A stretch of 30,538 nucleotides of DNA from Lentisphaeria bacterium UBA4640 (GCA_002405835.1 DHMO01000014.1:1-30538), one strand, 5' to 3'; counted from the first letter of the stretch, positions 1 to 8,229 are shown. The notes: a model not told the origin generated them from the letters alone. Made by a program: numbers and translations.

Positions 1-106
1 CAGCAAAAATGCAAACAGAAAAAACAAAAAACAGGAAAAAATTCCAGAAAAGGAAGAGGCGGCCGGAAGAATAGAGAACCGGGTGCGCAGTAAAAGGAAA
101 TGCCGC

Positions 107-122
107 CGCACCGTGCGGTGCG
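107..122 (-). terminator. Weak candidate terminator after the aldolase gene
   Basis: A 6-bp GC stem (cgcacc/ggtgcg) with a 4-nt loop lies about 14 nt past the aldolase stop codon. On the minus strand it is followed, a few bases on, by a pyrimidine stretch (TTTCCTTTT) rather than a clean T run. This is the only hairpin seen between the operon end and the window edge. The remaining bases 1-100 are A-rich on the plus strand and hold no gene that I can support. Confidence 0.35.
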
Positions 123-135
123 ACGACGGATGCGG

Positions 136-963
136 TCATTTCCCCGCAAAAAAACGAATCAGACGCGCGGCATGCGCAGCACAGTCATCCACGATCGGAT
201 CATAAAACTTGTCGATCGGAAGGAACTTGCCATTCAGTTCGTCAAGCATTCTGCGCGTGGACTTCAGGTAGGTATCCATAAACTCCGTTGCAATGTTGAT
301 CTTCGCAATACCGGCCTGGATCGACTTGCGGACATCCTCCAGCGGGGTACCCGAACCGCCATGAAGAACAAGCGGAGTTTCAGGAAGCGAATCCGCAATC
401 TCCTGACAACGCTGAATGTCGAGCTTCGGCGTCGCTTTGTAGTAGCCGTGTGCGGTTCCAATCGAAACGGCAAGCGCATCAACGCCCGTCTGCTTCGCGA
501 ACTCATACGCTTCCTTCACATCGGTCAGAGCGGTTTCATCGCCCTGTGCGACATGACCGATTTCGCCCTCGACCGAAGCGCCGAACGCTTTGGCATATTC
601 CACGCAGAAATGCGTGATACGCACGTTTTCTTCAAACGGAAGACGGGAACCGTCGTACATTACCGAAGTGTAGCCCCAGGCGAGCGCATCCTTCACCTGG
701 CCGACATTGTCGCCGTGGTCCAGATGCAGCGCGACCGGCTGATTGCAGCGGTGCGCCATGCGGATCAGCGATCCGGCCAAATCAAACGCCTTCGTCGAAT
801 CGAAAAGGCGCATGTAAAGCTGGATGATGACCGGGGATTTTTCCGCTTCCGCAGCCTGGATAATTGCCCGGGCGGTTTCGTAGTTCGCGATGTTGAACGC
901 CCCCACGGCGCGCTTTTCTTTGCGCGCCGGGAGGAGAATCTCCTTCATTGTTACAAGAGCCAT
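136..963 (-). CDS. Class II ketose-(bis)phosphate aldolase (FbaA/GatY/IolJ family)
   Basis: This 275-residue protein is a zinc-dependent class II aldolase that cleaves a ketose phosphate into DHAP and an aldehyde. The family signature is complete. LHLDHGD carries the catalytic D82 and zinc ligand H83, a YDGS motif lies at 103-106, the metal-site E134 is in EGEIGHV, H172 is in GTAHG, H201 is in LHGGSG, and the phosphate-binding NIATEF segment follows. Length is typical. The ATG follows an AAGGAGA Shine-Dalgarno. It is the last gene of the seven-gene operon. With IolB and a kinase in the same operon it could act as IolJ (6-phospho-5-dehydro-2-deoxygluconate aldolase). A fructose- or tagatose-bisphosphate aldolase role is equally compatible, because residues that separate these substrates cannot be judged by eye. 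Confidence 0.9.
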   Translation of the reverse strand: MALVTMKEILLPARKEKRAVGAFNIANYETARAIIQAAEAEKSPVIIQLYMRLFDSTKAFDLAGSLIRMAHRCNQPVALHLDHGDNVGQVKDALAWGYTSVMYDGSRLPFEENVRITHFCVEYAKAFGASVEGEIGHVAQGDETALTDVKEAYEFAKQTGVDALAVSIGTAHGYYKATPKLDIQRCQEIADSLPETPLVLHGGSGTPLEDVRKSIQAGIAKINIATEFMDTYLKSTRRMLDELNGKFLPIDKFYDPIVDDCAAHAARLIRFFAGK

Positions 964-978
964 AGTCCGGTCTCCTTA

Positions 979-2016
979 TCAGAGGCAGGCAGCGGCAAGC
1001 TCTTCCAGAGTCTTGACGTTGAGAGCCGTGTATTTCGTCAGGAAAATCTTCGTATACGGAGAAGCGACAACGATGACATCCTTCTTCGGGTCATCGGCGC
1101 GCGCCTCGATGTATTTCGCGAGTTTCGCGACAAGCGATTCATCAATCTTCGGGAGGACGACCGCGCCCTCCCCGCAGGTGTAGGATTCCTCGTTGTTGGT
1201 ACCGAACGGAATCAGATCGGTTTTCAGCGCGGCGAGAAGTTCGCGCGGAGCCTGCATATCGTCGTTGTAGTTCTTCAGATAGTCGCTTTCGAGATAATAG
1301 GCTTTGCCGGCCTTTTTCGAAAATTTGAGTTTGAGCGATTTGATGAACTCGGAAGTGTGCATGACCTTCGCGGAGAGCTTGATTCCGGCGTCCTTGAAGT
1401 CATGAACCAGCGCATCGTAAGCGGCGGGGTTGGAAACGACAACGGTCTTCGCTTTGCTCGCCTTGATGACCTGGGCGAACTTCTGCATTGCCTCCTTTGC
1501 CTCCTTGCGGAAGCCGAGGATGTTCAGAGCTTTGCCGATGCAGCCGCCGGTGACGGTCTGGTACTTCACGCCGGCTTTCTTCATGACGGCATCGAACGCC
1601 TTGACGACGGTTTTCGCTTCGGCTGTGTAGTTGTCAATGAAGTAGAGGACATCGCCCTCGCCTTTACCGCTCCATTTTTCGTTCTTTTTGAGCTCGGCGG
1701 CGATTGTTTTGACGTATTCGGGGGCAAATCCGGCCTCCACGATATCGGCGCGGGCGGCAAGATTGAGTCCGTTCTCATCGAAATGGCTGACGCAGTGGAA
1801 GCGGCAGCAGGCGCTGAGATCGGAATGGTAGAGCGTGTCAATATAATCCTGATTTGCGAGCTGTTCCGGATGCATGGTGACGCCGTAGGTCATTGCGGCG
1901 CGGACGCGGGGGGTGTCGGCTTCGGTGAACCGCACGTTTCCGATTGCCGAAAGGTGACGGCACATGAAGCAGAAACGGCAGTTCATAATTGCGTCGGTAT
2001 AGTTGTCGATATTCAT
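979..2016 (-). CDS. Degenerate GlcF/HdrD-like (Fe-S) reductase subunit
   Basis: This 345-residue protein resembles the cysteine-rich partner subunit of FAD-linked dehydrogenases (GlcF, GlpC, heterodisulfide reductase D). The N-terminus has Cys13-x2-Cys16-x2-Cys19 and a second cluster Cys70, Cys71, Cys75, but neither shows the usual fourth Cys followed by Pro. The two CCG-type domains are recognisable by their fold context (around 120-170 and 240-300), yet their ligands are mostly lost. The first CCG reads GGCIGKA, the H-D-x-C-H position of the second reads ESDYL before the conserved APREL stretch, and the final CCG reads TCGEG. It starts 2 nt after the stop codon of the FAD oxidase gene, with AAAGGAG ahead of the ATG, so the two are very probably partners. 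It may carry one cluster and pass electrons, or serve mainly as a scaffold. Family assignment is moderate. Confidence 0.7.
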   Translation of the reverse strand: MNIDNYTDAIMNCRFCFMCRHLSAIGNVRFTEADTPRVRAAMTYGVTMHPEQLANQDYIDTLYHSDLSACCRFHCVSHFDENGLNLAARADIVEAGFAPEYVKTIAAELKKNEKWSGKGEGDVLYFIDNYTAEAKTVVKAFDAVMKKAGVKYQTVTGGCIGKALNILGFRKEAKEAMQKFAQVIKASKAKTVVVSNPAAYDALVHDFKDAGIKLSAKVMHTSEFIKSLKLKFSKKAGKAYYLESDYLKNYNDDMQAPRELLAALKTDLIPFGTNNEESYTCGEGAVVLPKIDESLVAKLAKYIEARADDPKKDVIVVASPYTKIFLTKYTALNVKTLEELAAACL

Positions 2017-2018
2017 GA

Positions 2019-3473
2019 TCAGACTCCTTTGAAACCTAATTTGCCGGGGTTCATAATGTTGTTCGGGTCGAGCTGTTTCTTGATGCCTTCCAGCACGGGC
2101 ATCGCAGGTCCGTAAAGCTCCTTCATCAGGCGGCCGAGCTTGAGTCCGACGCCGTGGTGTTCGTTGATGACGCCGCCGTTCGCAATCGCCGCGCGGATGG
2201 CGAGGTCCCAGACTTTGTTGTAGAGCGCGGCGGCTTCACGCGGATCCTTCGGAACGTCCTTCTCCTCGAAGATGAAGCGGGCATAGAGCATGCAGCCCCA
2301 CTCATACCAGTGCGAGAAGTGGCCGATGAAACGCGCCTGCGGGAAGTTCTCGTTGACCACTTTTTTCATGGCGTGATAGACGTTCTCAATGTTCGAGAAA
2401 GTCGCAACCGTGTCCAGGGTTCCGAACGCCTGCGGCATGTGGAACATGAACGGAGGATAGAAGAATTTGTACTTGTTCTGCCACCAGAGGTCACCGCCTT
2501 TGCTGCCGAGGTCTTTGCCTTTGTATTTCTTCTCCATGATTTCGCGGGCATAACGCATCTGACAGTCGACGATGTCCTTGCGGCCGTCGAAACCGAAGAC
2601 AAGATACGCGCCCTTGTCGAGTTCCATGCCAAAGACTTTGCGGACGTGGTGAATTGTTTCCTCTTCATCGTAGAGACGGACGGCGCAGGGCTGGAGACGG
2701 CTGCGCATAAGTTCGGCTCCGGCGCTCATTGCTGTGTGGAAATCCTTGAAGATGTAGGCGCGGAATTCGCGGGCTTCCGGCTGCGGATGAACCTTCAGGG
2801 TCACTTCGGTAATGATGCCGAGCGTGCCTTCGCTGCCGAGGAAAAGCATCGTGAGATCCGGTCCGGAGGCGTGGCGCGGAACCGGAAGCGTGCGGATGAT
2901 TTCACCGGTCGGAGTGACGACTTCCAGAGACATGACCATATCTTCGATCTTGCCGTACTTCGTGGAGAGAACGCCGGTTCCGCGGTGCGCGAGGAAACCG
3001 CCGATCGTCGCGCATGCAATGGAGGCCGGAAGGTGCATGGTGGAATAGCCTTCCTTGTTGCACTGCCATTCCAGATGACGCGCAATCATGCCTGTCTGAC
3101 AGGTCACTGTAAGCGCTTCCTTGTCAATGCCGATGAATTTGTTCATGCGCTTCATGTCGACGATGATTCCGCCGTAGACGGGAAGCGCGCCGCCCTGGGA
3201 GCCCGATCCGCCGCCCCAGGGGACGACCGGGATATGATAATGGTTCGCAAGTTTTACGACCCGGGAAACCTCCTCGGCGCTGCCGGGATGGACGATGAAG
3301 TCCGGCTTCGGGGTTTCCATGCCGCGGTCATGCCACATTTCCGGAATCCAGTAGTAGTCGATCGAGTGACCGAACTTGTCGGCGTCACGGGTGCAGACGT
3401 TCTCGTCGCCGAGAATGTCCGTAAGTTCCGTGCGAATCATTTCGTACATGTAGCTGTCTTTAGAGACTAACAT
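2019..3473 (-). CDS. FAD-linked oxidase of the GlcD / alkyl-DHAP synthase family
   Basis: This 484-residue flavoprotein belongs to the VAO/PCMH family. The FAD pyrophosphate-binding PWGGGSGSQGG is at about 85-95 and the FAD-domain GSEGTLGIITE at 213-223. The C-terminal active-site-like INEHHGVG is at 436-443, followed by the family's LDPNNIMNPGK ending. Such enzymes oxidise D-2-hydroxy acids (lactate, glycolate, 2-hydroxyglutarate); the His-His-Gly-Val-Gly segment also resembles alkyldihydroxyacetonephosphate synthases. The ATG at 3473 has a strong AAGGAGG site, so I prefer it to the internal ATG at codon 9. The next gene is the Fe-S-like partner, the usual glcD-glcF arrangement. In this operon it probably oxidises a sugar-derived hydroxy acid, but the substrate is unknown. 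Confidence 0.85.
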   Translation of the reverse strand: MLVSKDSYMYEMIRTELTDILGDENVCTRDADKFGHSIDYYWIPEMWHDRGMETPKPDFIVHPGSAEEVSRVVKLANHYHIPVVPWGGGSGSQGGALPVYGGIIVDMKRMNKFIGIDKEALTVTCQTGMIARHLEWQCNKEGYSTMHLPASIACATIGGFLAHRGTGVLSTKYGKIEDMVMSLEVVTPTGEIIRTLPVPRHASGPDLTMLFLGSEGTLGIITEVTLKVHPQPEAREFRAYIFKDFHTAMSAGAELMRSRLQPCAVRLYDEEETIHHVRKVFGMELDKGAYLVFGFDGRKDIVDCQMRYAREIMEKKYKGKDLGSKGGDLWWQNKYKFFYPPFMFHMPQAFGTLDTVATFSNIENVYHAMKKVVNENFPQARFIGHFSHWYEWGCMLYARFIFEEKDVPKDPREAAALYNKVWDLAIRAAIANGGVINEHHGVGLKLGRLMKELYGPAMPVLEGIKKQLDPNNIMNPGKLGFKGV

Positions 3474-3491
3474 TTTATCCTCCTTGAAGGG

Positions 3492-5003
3492 TTATTTCAT
3501 GCTGTAAATCGGCGCAAGGGCATCGTGCACCGCTTTGTATTTGCGGAAGAGCGCGGCATACTGCGCGGCGCGTTCCGGATCGGGATGAATCTCCCGGTCG
3601 ATTCTCAGGCATTTGCGGACGGCGTCCGCGCTGTTCGCGAAAAGCCCGACGCCGGTTCCGGCAAGAAGCGCACTGCCGAACGAAGCGTCGCCCGGAATCG
3701 GAACCTGCACCGGAAGGTTGAAGACGTCGCAGACAATCTCGCTCCAGAGACGGCTCCTGGCGCCGCCGCCGATCAGAAAAATCCGTTTGACGGGCAGCCG
3801 CATCTGCTCAATCAGACCGTAGCAGTCGAGCAGAGAAAACGCCACGCCTTCCAGAAGGGCGCGGATCACATCGCCCTTCGTCGACGAAATGGCGAGTCCG
3901 GTGAAACTGGCGCGCAGATTTGCATCCCAGTACGGAGAGCGTTCGCCCTGAAGATAGGGATGGAAGAACACCCCGTTTGCGCCGAGCGGCGAACGGTTCG
4001 CTTCGCGGTCGAGCAGATCGAAGGCATTGATTCCGAGTTTCTGCGCGGCGGCTTTTTCCGCATCGCAGAAGAGATCGCGGAACCAGCGCTGGCAGAGTGC
4101 GGCGGCATTGGTCGCGGAAACCGTGTACCACATGCCGGGGATCACATGCGAATAGGTCAGAGTCGTCGGGTAAGGATGCGCGGAGGACGTCATGACGTTG
4201 ACGTTTCCGGCGGTTGCGAGCTTGACGATGCAGTCGCCCGGCTCAATCGCGCCCGCGCCGTAATCCTCGACGGCGGAATCGGAAGTTCCGCAGACAACAG
4301 GCGTTCCCTCCGGAATTCCCGTATCGGCGGACGCCTTCGCGGAGACGGAGCCGAGAACGTCGGTCGGGTTGACAAGCTCCGGAAGAACCGCGGGATCCAG
4401 TCCGGCGAGCTCCGCGAGTTCCGGAGACCAGCGGCGGTTCGCCATGTCGTAAAACAGCGTTCCCTGCGCCTCGATGTGATCGGTCGCGGCAACACCGGTG
4501 ACCTGGAAGCGCACATAATCCTTGACGAACAGAATGTGTTTTGTCTGCTTCAGAACATCGGGCTCATTGTTTTTGAGCCACATCATCTGCGGCAGAGTCC
4601 AGGTCGGAGTCGGCATCTGATATGCGGTTTTGAAAATCCAGTCCGCGTGGTGTTCTTTCAGCAGAGCGCATTCGGCGACGCTCCGCTGGTCGGTCCACAT
4701 GATCGTGCGGCGCAGCGGCTTCATCGCGCCGTCCAGAAGAACGGCGTTGTGCGTGGAACCGTCAAACGAAAGAGCGCGGACACTGCTGAGTTTCACGCCC
4801 TTCGCCTCGAGCTTCCGGAGCGCCAGACACATGGCGGCATACCAGTCGGCGGGGTCCTGCTCCGACCAGCCGGGATGCTCGTAATGCGTGGTGTATTCCA
4901 CAGACGCATCGCCGAGCATAAGCCCCGTGCAGTCGATCGCGGAGACCTTGCAGCCGCCGGAACCGAAGTCTATGCCGAGAAGTATGGTGTCGTCGCCGTT
5001 CAT
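3492..5003 (-). CDS. FGGY-family carbohydrate kinase, xylulokinase-like
   Basis: This 503-residue ATP-dependent sugar kinase has the two-domain actin-like FGGY fold. The N-terminal phosphate-1 motif LGIDFGSGGCK is at 9-19, SEQDPADWY at 47-55 is the xylulokinase-type signature, and SFDGSTHNAVLLD (79-91) is the sugar-binding loop. SDSAVEDYGAG places the likely catalytic base at D242, and FLIGGGARS is the C-terminal adenosine-binding motif. Length matches XylB. Its ATG lies one base after the iolB TGA and has no convincing Shine-Dalgarno, which suggests translational coupling. It presumably phosphorylates the ketose made by the isomerase encoded upstream. FGGY substrates (xylulose, ribulose, fuculose, others) cannot be separated by eye. 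Confidence 0.88.
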   Translation of the reverse strand: MNGDDTILLGIDFGSGGCKVSAIDCTGLMLGDASVEYTTHYEHPGWSEQDPADWYAAMCLALRKLEAKGVKLSSVRALSFDGSTHNAVLLDGAMKPLRRTIMWTDQRSVAECALLKEHHADWIFKTAYQMPTPTWTLPQMMWLKNNEPDVLKQTKHILFVKDYVRFQVTGVAATDHIEAQGTLFYDMANRRWSPELAELAGLDPAVLPELVNPTDVLGSVSAKASADTGIPEGTPVVCGTSDSAVEDYGAGAIEPGDCIVKLATAGNVNVMTSSAHPYPTTLTYSHVIPGMWYTVSATNAAALCQRWFRDLFCDAEKAAAQKLGINAFDLLDREANRSPLGANGVFFHPYLQGERSPYWDANLRASFTGLAISSTKGDVIRALLEGVAFSLLDCYGLIEQMRLPVKRIFLIGGGARSRLWSEIVCDVFNLPVQVPIPGDASFGSALLAGTGVGLFANSADAVRKCLRIDREIHPDPERAAQYAALFRKYKAVHDALAPIYSMK

Positions 5004-5004
5004 A

Positions 5005-5805
5005 TCACTTTACCCAGCTGTGCTGCGGATCCTTGTAAGAGATGAGACCGCGGTTGACTTTGCCTGTCATGGTCCAGAGGTAATACATCTGGTAGCCGGG
5101 AGCGCCGCAGAGCGGATGATAGCCTTCGGCAATCGCAACGGTGTCGTTGTTTTTGACCGTGTAGGTCTCGTCGATGGAACCGTCGGGCTGATAGACTTTC
5201 TGGATGCCGAAGCCCTGCGGGGGATCGAAGCGGTAGAAATAAGTCTCCTCCATGTCGATCTCATCGGGCAGATTGTCGAAGTCATGGCGGTGCGGAGGAT
5301 AGCCGGACCAGTTGCCGCTGGGAATCATGCCTTCGCCGATGTAGAAGTGTTCGGAATCGAATTTCTCATCAAGCATGATCGTGGCGGCGCGGGAGAAGTT
5401 GTCGCGGCCGAGCGAAAGGGTTCTGCACTCTTCCGGAGTGATGACGGTCGGACGCGCGGTGTCGCGGGTTGCCGGAGAGGCGTTGTATGCGATATCGACA
5501 TCGCCGAGCGCGGTGATTTCATAATCGGTATGGCGCGGGAGGTAGACCGTGTGCGGCTTGCCGTCGAATACGTTTCTGCGTTTTCCAACTTCCGTAAAAT
5601 GGAAGTCCCTGCCCTTGACGGAGCACTTGCCGCCGAGGAGGACAAGCGCGACTTCGAAATCGCCGGTGGAAGCCTTGTAAGAGGTTCCGTCCGCGAGCTG
5701 GATCAGACCGAACGAGGTGAGCTCCATATTGTATTCGCCCACATCGAAAATTTTGTTGAATCCCTGTTTCGGGGAAAGATGAATCAGAAGGTTGTCGCTG
5801 CTCAT
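5005..5805 (-). CDS. iolB: 5-deoxy-glucuronate isomerase (IolB/KduI family)
   Basis: This 266-residue bicupin protein matches the IolB family over its full length. GNWSGYPPHRHD (164-175) provides the metal-binding H172 and H174. EETYFYRFDPPQGFG follows, with E186 or E187 as the third ligand, and GYHPLCGAPGYQMYYLW (228-244) carries H230. IolB converts 5-deoxy-D-glucuronate to 5-dehydro-2-deoxy-D-gluconate in myo-inositol breakdown. No iolG, iolE, iolD or iolA gene is present here, so either the rest of the pathway lies elsewhere or this copy acts on another 5-deoxy or uronate-like sugar. The kinase and aldolase of the same operon could supply the two following steps. The family call is firm, the exact substrate less so. 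Confidence 0.88.
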   Translation of the reverse strand: MSSDNLLIHLSPKQGFNKIFDVGEYNMELTSFGLIQLADGTSYKASTGDFEVALVLLGGKCSVKGRDFHFTEVGKRRNVFDGKPHTVYLPRHTDYEITALGDVDIAYNASPATRDTARPTVITPEECRTLSLGRDNFSRAATIMLDEKFDSEHFYIGEGMIPSGNWSGYPPHRHDFDNLPDEIDMEETYFYRFDPPQGFGIQKVYQPDGSIDETYTVKNNDTVAIAEGYHPLCGAPGYQMYYLWTMTGKVNRGLISYKDPQHSWVK

Positions 5806-5820
5806 ATTCGAGCTCCTTTC

Positions 5821-7194
5821 TTACTGAACGACCACAGGTTCGATATCGAGAATACGGCAGATGTCGAGAAGTTCCGGAACAATGTCGCCGTAGGAGAGCG
5901 CGTAGTGGTGCTCCCAGCCCTGGCTGATGACAACATCGCGGAGCTTGTCGCAGCCCGCATCGAATTTGATTTTGACGGGGTTGCCGCGGACAAAGAGGTC
6001 CGTGTCGAGCGCTTCGCCGGTCGCAATCAGCATGCGGAAACCGTCGCCGTCGCGCTTTTCACCGAGACGAGCCAGAGTGACGCGTCCGGGTTTGAGCGGG
6101 AATTCATCGGTGACGCCCTTCACACCGCCGCCTTCCACCGTCGCGCTGTGGCAGAGCTGAGGCTGGTAACCGGGTTTGCAGAGCTTGCAGGGAGCCGCAC
6201 CGCAGTGCCACGCGACGCCGTAGTCACCCTCCATGACAATCATGTCGCAGAAGAACGGCAGTTCGCCGGTAAGCTCCTGTTCCATGCGCATCATGACGGC
6301 GCCGTAAGCGTCGCCTTCACACGCAGTGAGGAACCCGTGGTTCGTCAGATGACCGATTGTGGAACAGACGGCAATGCCGTAAAGATCGTTTGAAATGAAC
6401 TCCGGCCAGCAGCGCATCGCAAAGGTGTCGACGAGGAATTTGTCTTTCATCTTGCCGACGGCCGCGAAGAGCGCGGCGGATTTTTTGAGCTGTTCTTCGC
6501 TCGGTCCGTCAGTCGGATGGACTTTGGCGTCGGAAAGAATGGTCTTCATTGCGGCGTCGAGCTCTTCCGGCTTGAGATTGCGTGCGGCTTCGATCACCTC
6601 ATGCTCGGTGATGAATTTGACTTCCGGGCCGACTTTCGTGCGGAGAAGCATCTCGTCGCAGCTGGAGGTGAAGAATCCCGGAACGCGGCCGCCGATCACA
6701 CCGATTCTCATGCGGTTGAGCATGCTGACCGTGCGGGTCACCCGGATCGCCTTTTCGAGTCCGGCGTTCGCTTCCGCGGAACCGACTTCAGCGTGAATAT
6801 GGAAATACGGAACATGCATCCGGTACATGAAATGGGAATTCATGTTCGCGGCGCAGAAAGAGTTGTTCTGAAGGCGTCCGCCCTTCGGATCCGGCTCCTT
6901 CATCGACCAGAGCACGACGGGAACTTTGAGACGCTGCGCGAACATCGGGACGATCACGCCGAGCGAGAATGTCATGAAGTGGGCGACGATCAGATCCGGA
7001 CGCTCCTTTTCGAAGAAATCGAGTTCCTGAATCGCCTTGTCCTCGAAATCGATCATGCGGTCGCCGCCGATCACTTCGACTCCGGGCAGACTCTGAAGAT
7101 ATTCCTTCGCGTTTTTGCGCGCGGCTTCAAGAGTTTCGTTCGTCCAGTTTGCCTTCGTCAGCGGAAGATAACCGATCTTGAATGTCTTTGCCAT
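5821..7194 (-). CDS. L-fucose/L-arabinose isomerase-like protein
   Basis: This 457-residue protein resembles the short, divergent branch of the FucI/AraA isomerase superfamily. It opens with an N-terminal alpha/beta segment (KIGYLPLTKANW) and a RPDLIVAHFMTFSLG stretch. The central GVIGGRVPGFF lies near residue 165, and a metal-site-like VMEGDYGVAWHCGAAPC region precedes a beta-rich C-terminus. It is clearly shorter than classical FucI (about 590 residues). Members of this superfamily interconvert aldoses and ketoses with a divalent metal. It is second in the operon, 20 nt after the ribokinase-family gene and 15 nt before iolB. Substrate assignment is open; some sulfo-sugar isomerases are, as I recall, also placed in this superfamily, so a hexose analogue is possible. 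Confidence 0.72.
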   Translation of the reverse strand: MAKTFKIGYLPLTKANWTNETLEAARKNAKEYLQSLPGVEVIGGDRMIDFEDKAIQELDFFEKERPDLIVAHFMTFSLGVIVPMFAQRLKVPVVLWSMKEPDPKGGRLQNNSFCAANMNSHFMYRMHVPYFHIHAEVGSAEANAGLEKAIRVTRTVSMLNRMRIGVIGGRVPGFFTSSCDEMLLRTKVGPEVKFITEHEVIEAARNLKPEELDAAMKTILSDAKVHPTDGPSEEQLKKSAALFAAVGKMKDKFLVDTFAMRCWPEFISNDLYGIAVCSTIGHLTNHGFLTACEGDAYGAVMMRMEQELTGELPFFCDMIVMEGDYGVAWHCGAAPCKLCKPGYQPQLCHSATVEGGGVKGVTDEFPLKPGRVTLARLGEKRDGDGFRMLIATGEALDTDLFVRGNPVKIKFDAGCDKLRDVVISQGWEHHYALSYGDIVPELLDICRILDIEPVVVQ

Positions 7195-7214
7195 TGCTGT
7201 TCCTCCTGTGAATA

Positions 7215-8129
7215 TCAGTTGTTTTTCAGAAATTCATCAACAGTTTTGCGGTCGGGAAGCCCTGCGCGTCCGCCGAGTTTGCGGCATTTGAGTCCGGCGA
7301 CGGCGGAACCGAAGCGCATGGATTCATAAATGTCGCCGCATTCGAGATAGCGGACCGCGAACGCGCTGTGGAATGTGTCACCCGCTCCGGTGGTATCGAC
7401 AATGCGCCCGACATTGAACGAAGGACAGCGGACGATTTTTCCGTCGATCCACGCCATTGAGCCTTTTTCACCGACGGTGATTCCGGTCACCTTTGCGCCT
7501 TCATCAAGCAGCTTGACGAGCGCTTTCTCCAGATCATCCTCTTTGGTCCACGCGCGGGCGAAATATTCCGATGTAAAGAAGATATCGGTGTTTTCAATGA
7601 TTTTTTCCACACCGGGGCGAATGGTTCCGGCGTCGAAATTGACAATCACTCCGGTTTTTTTCGCTTCCGCCGCCGCGGCGATCGCGGCCTCCGTGTTGTG
7701 CCCGTCGAGATGAAGAATCTTTGCGGAACGGACAAGATTCATATCGACTTCGGAGGGAAGCAGTTCTTTGAGCGTGCCGCGCGTCCATGCAACGCTGCGC
7801 TTGCCGGTCGGCGCATCAATCCAGCAGTATGCGAGCGGCGACATGCTGTCTTTGCGGCGCACGATTCCGGCGGTGCTGACGCCGTCCGCCTCAAAATCTG
7901 CAATCATGCGGTCGCCTGCGGCATCGTCGCCAACCGCGCTGATGAACGCCGCGGAGAGTCCGAGTTTTGCCGCCGCGACAGTTGCCGTTCCGCCCGGGCC
8001 GCCGCCCTGAATGATGTGCTCGATAATCTGCACTTTATGGTCAATCGGGATTTCCGGAAGCAGACAAATATCGTCGTTGCTGCAGAATCCGAGTCCGACA
8101 AAATCGATTCTTTTCTGGTCCTGATGCAT
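7215..8129 (-). CDS. PfkB/ribokinase-family sugar kinase (group B, YihV-like)
   Basis: This 304-residue kinase has the N-terminal GGGPGGTATVAAAKLG (about 42-57) and the C-terminal DTTGAGDTFHSAFA, with catalytic base D251. The end, LKCRKLGGRAGLPD, closely resembles E. coli YihV (sulfofructose kinase) and the ketohexokinase-like group. However, the YihV stretch that I recall as carrying the sulfonate-binding arginine (ADVRWHDG) corresponds here to LDGHN, so sulfofructose is unlikely to be the substrate. It is the first gene of the operon, with AGGAGG before its ATG. Possible roles are phosphorylating the ketose or a ketose phosphate before aldolase cleavage, or the IolC step after IolB. Confidence 0.85.
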   Translation of the reverse strand: MHQDQKRIDFVGLGFCSNDDICLLPEIPIDHKVQIIEHIIQGGGPGGTATVAAAKLGLSAAFISAVGDDAAGDRMIADFEADGVSTAGIVRRKDSMSPLAYCWIDAPTGKRSVAWTRGTLKELLPSEVDMNLVRSAKILHLDGHNTEAAIAAAAEAKKTGVIVNFDAGTIRPGVEKIIENTDIFFTSEYFARAWTKEDDLEKALVKLLDEGAKVTGITVGEKGSMAWIDGKIVRCPSFNVGRIVDTTGAGDTFHSAFAVRYLECGDIYESMRFGSAVAGLKCRKLGGRAGLPDRKTVDEFLKNN

Positions 8130-8152
8130 AAAAATCCTCCTGTTTCGTCTGT

Positions 8153-8181
8153 AACGTAACCCCTCTTTCCGGAATTGTCAA
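8153..8181 (-). promoter_or_regulatory. Sigma70-like promoter of the seven-gene sugar operon
   Basis: On the minus strand, a perfect TTGACA (8176-8181) is followed by a 17-bp spacer and TACGTT (8153-8158). The predicted start is near 8146, leaving a leader of under 20 nt before the kinase ATG. The -10 overlaps a GTAACGTAAC direct repeat, and TGTAACGT recurs at 8251-8258. The spacer contains ATTCCGGAAA, also found in the tatD and rpmE promoters. Confidence 0.75.
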
Positions 8182-8190
8182 GAGCAGAAA

Positions 8191-8229
8191 TGAGAAAAAC
8201 TGATAATTATTTGAGAAAACATGATAATT
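8191..8229. repeat. Two 18-bp direct repeats, 21-bp period, upstream of the sugar-operon promoter
   Basis: TGAGAAAAACTGATAATT (8191-8208) and TGAGAAAACATGATAATT (8212-8229) match at 16 of 18 positions and are exactly 21 bp apart, two helical turns. They sit about 10 bp upstream of the -35 box. This is the geometry of araI-type sites bound by AraC/XylS activators. The site and its arrangement are visible; the activator identity is inference. Confidence 0.7.

Noticed and set aside
100..2115. Long plus-strand open frame over the aldolase and Fe-S genes
   Set aside because: It is antisense to two genes with clear motifs and family-length products; its translation is rich in Arg/Phe and has no recognisable domain. 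Similar long antisense frames at 14170-16113 and 22182-24605 are rejected for the same reason.
7215..8129. Sulfofructose kinase and thus a sulfoquinovose pathway (with the TSUP permease as sulfonate exporter)
   Set aside because: The kinase resembles YihV overall, but the stretch I recall as binding the sulfonate is replaced by LDGHN. There is no sulfoquinovosidase or SLA-processing gene here, and the permease is in a separate transcription unit.
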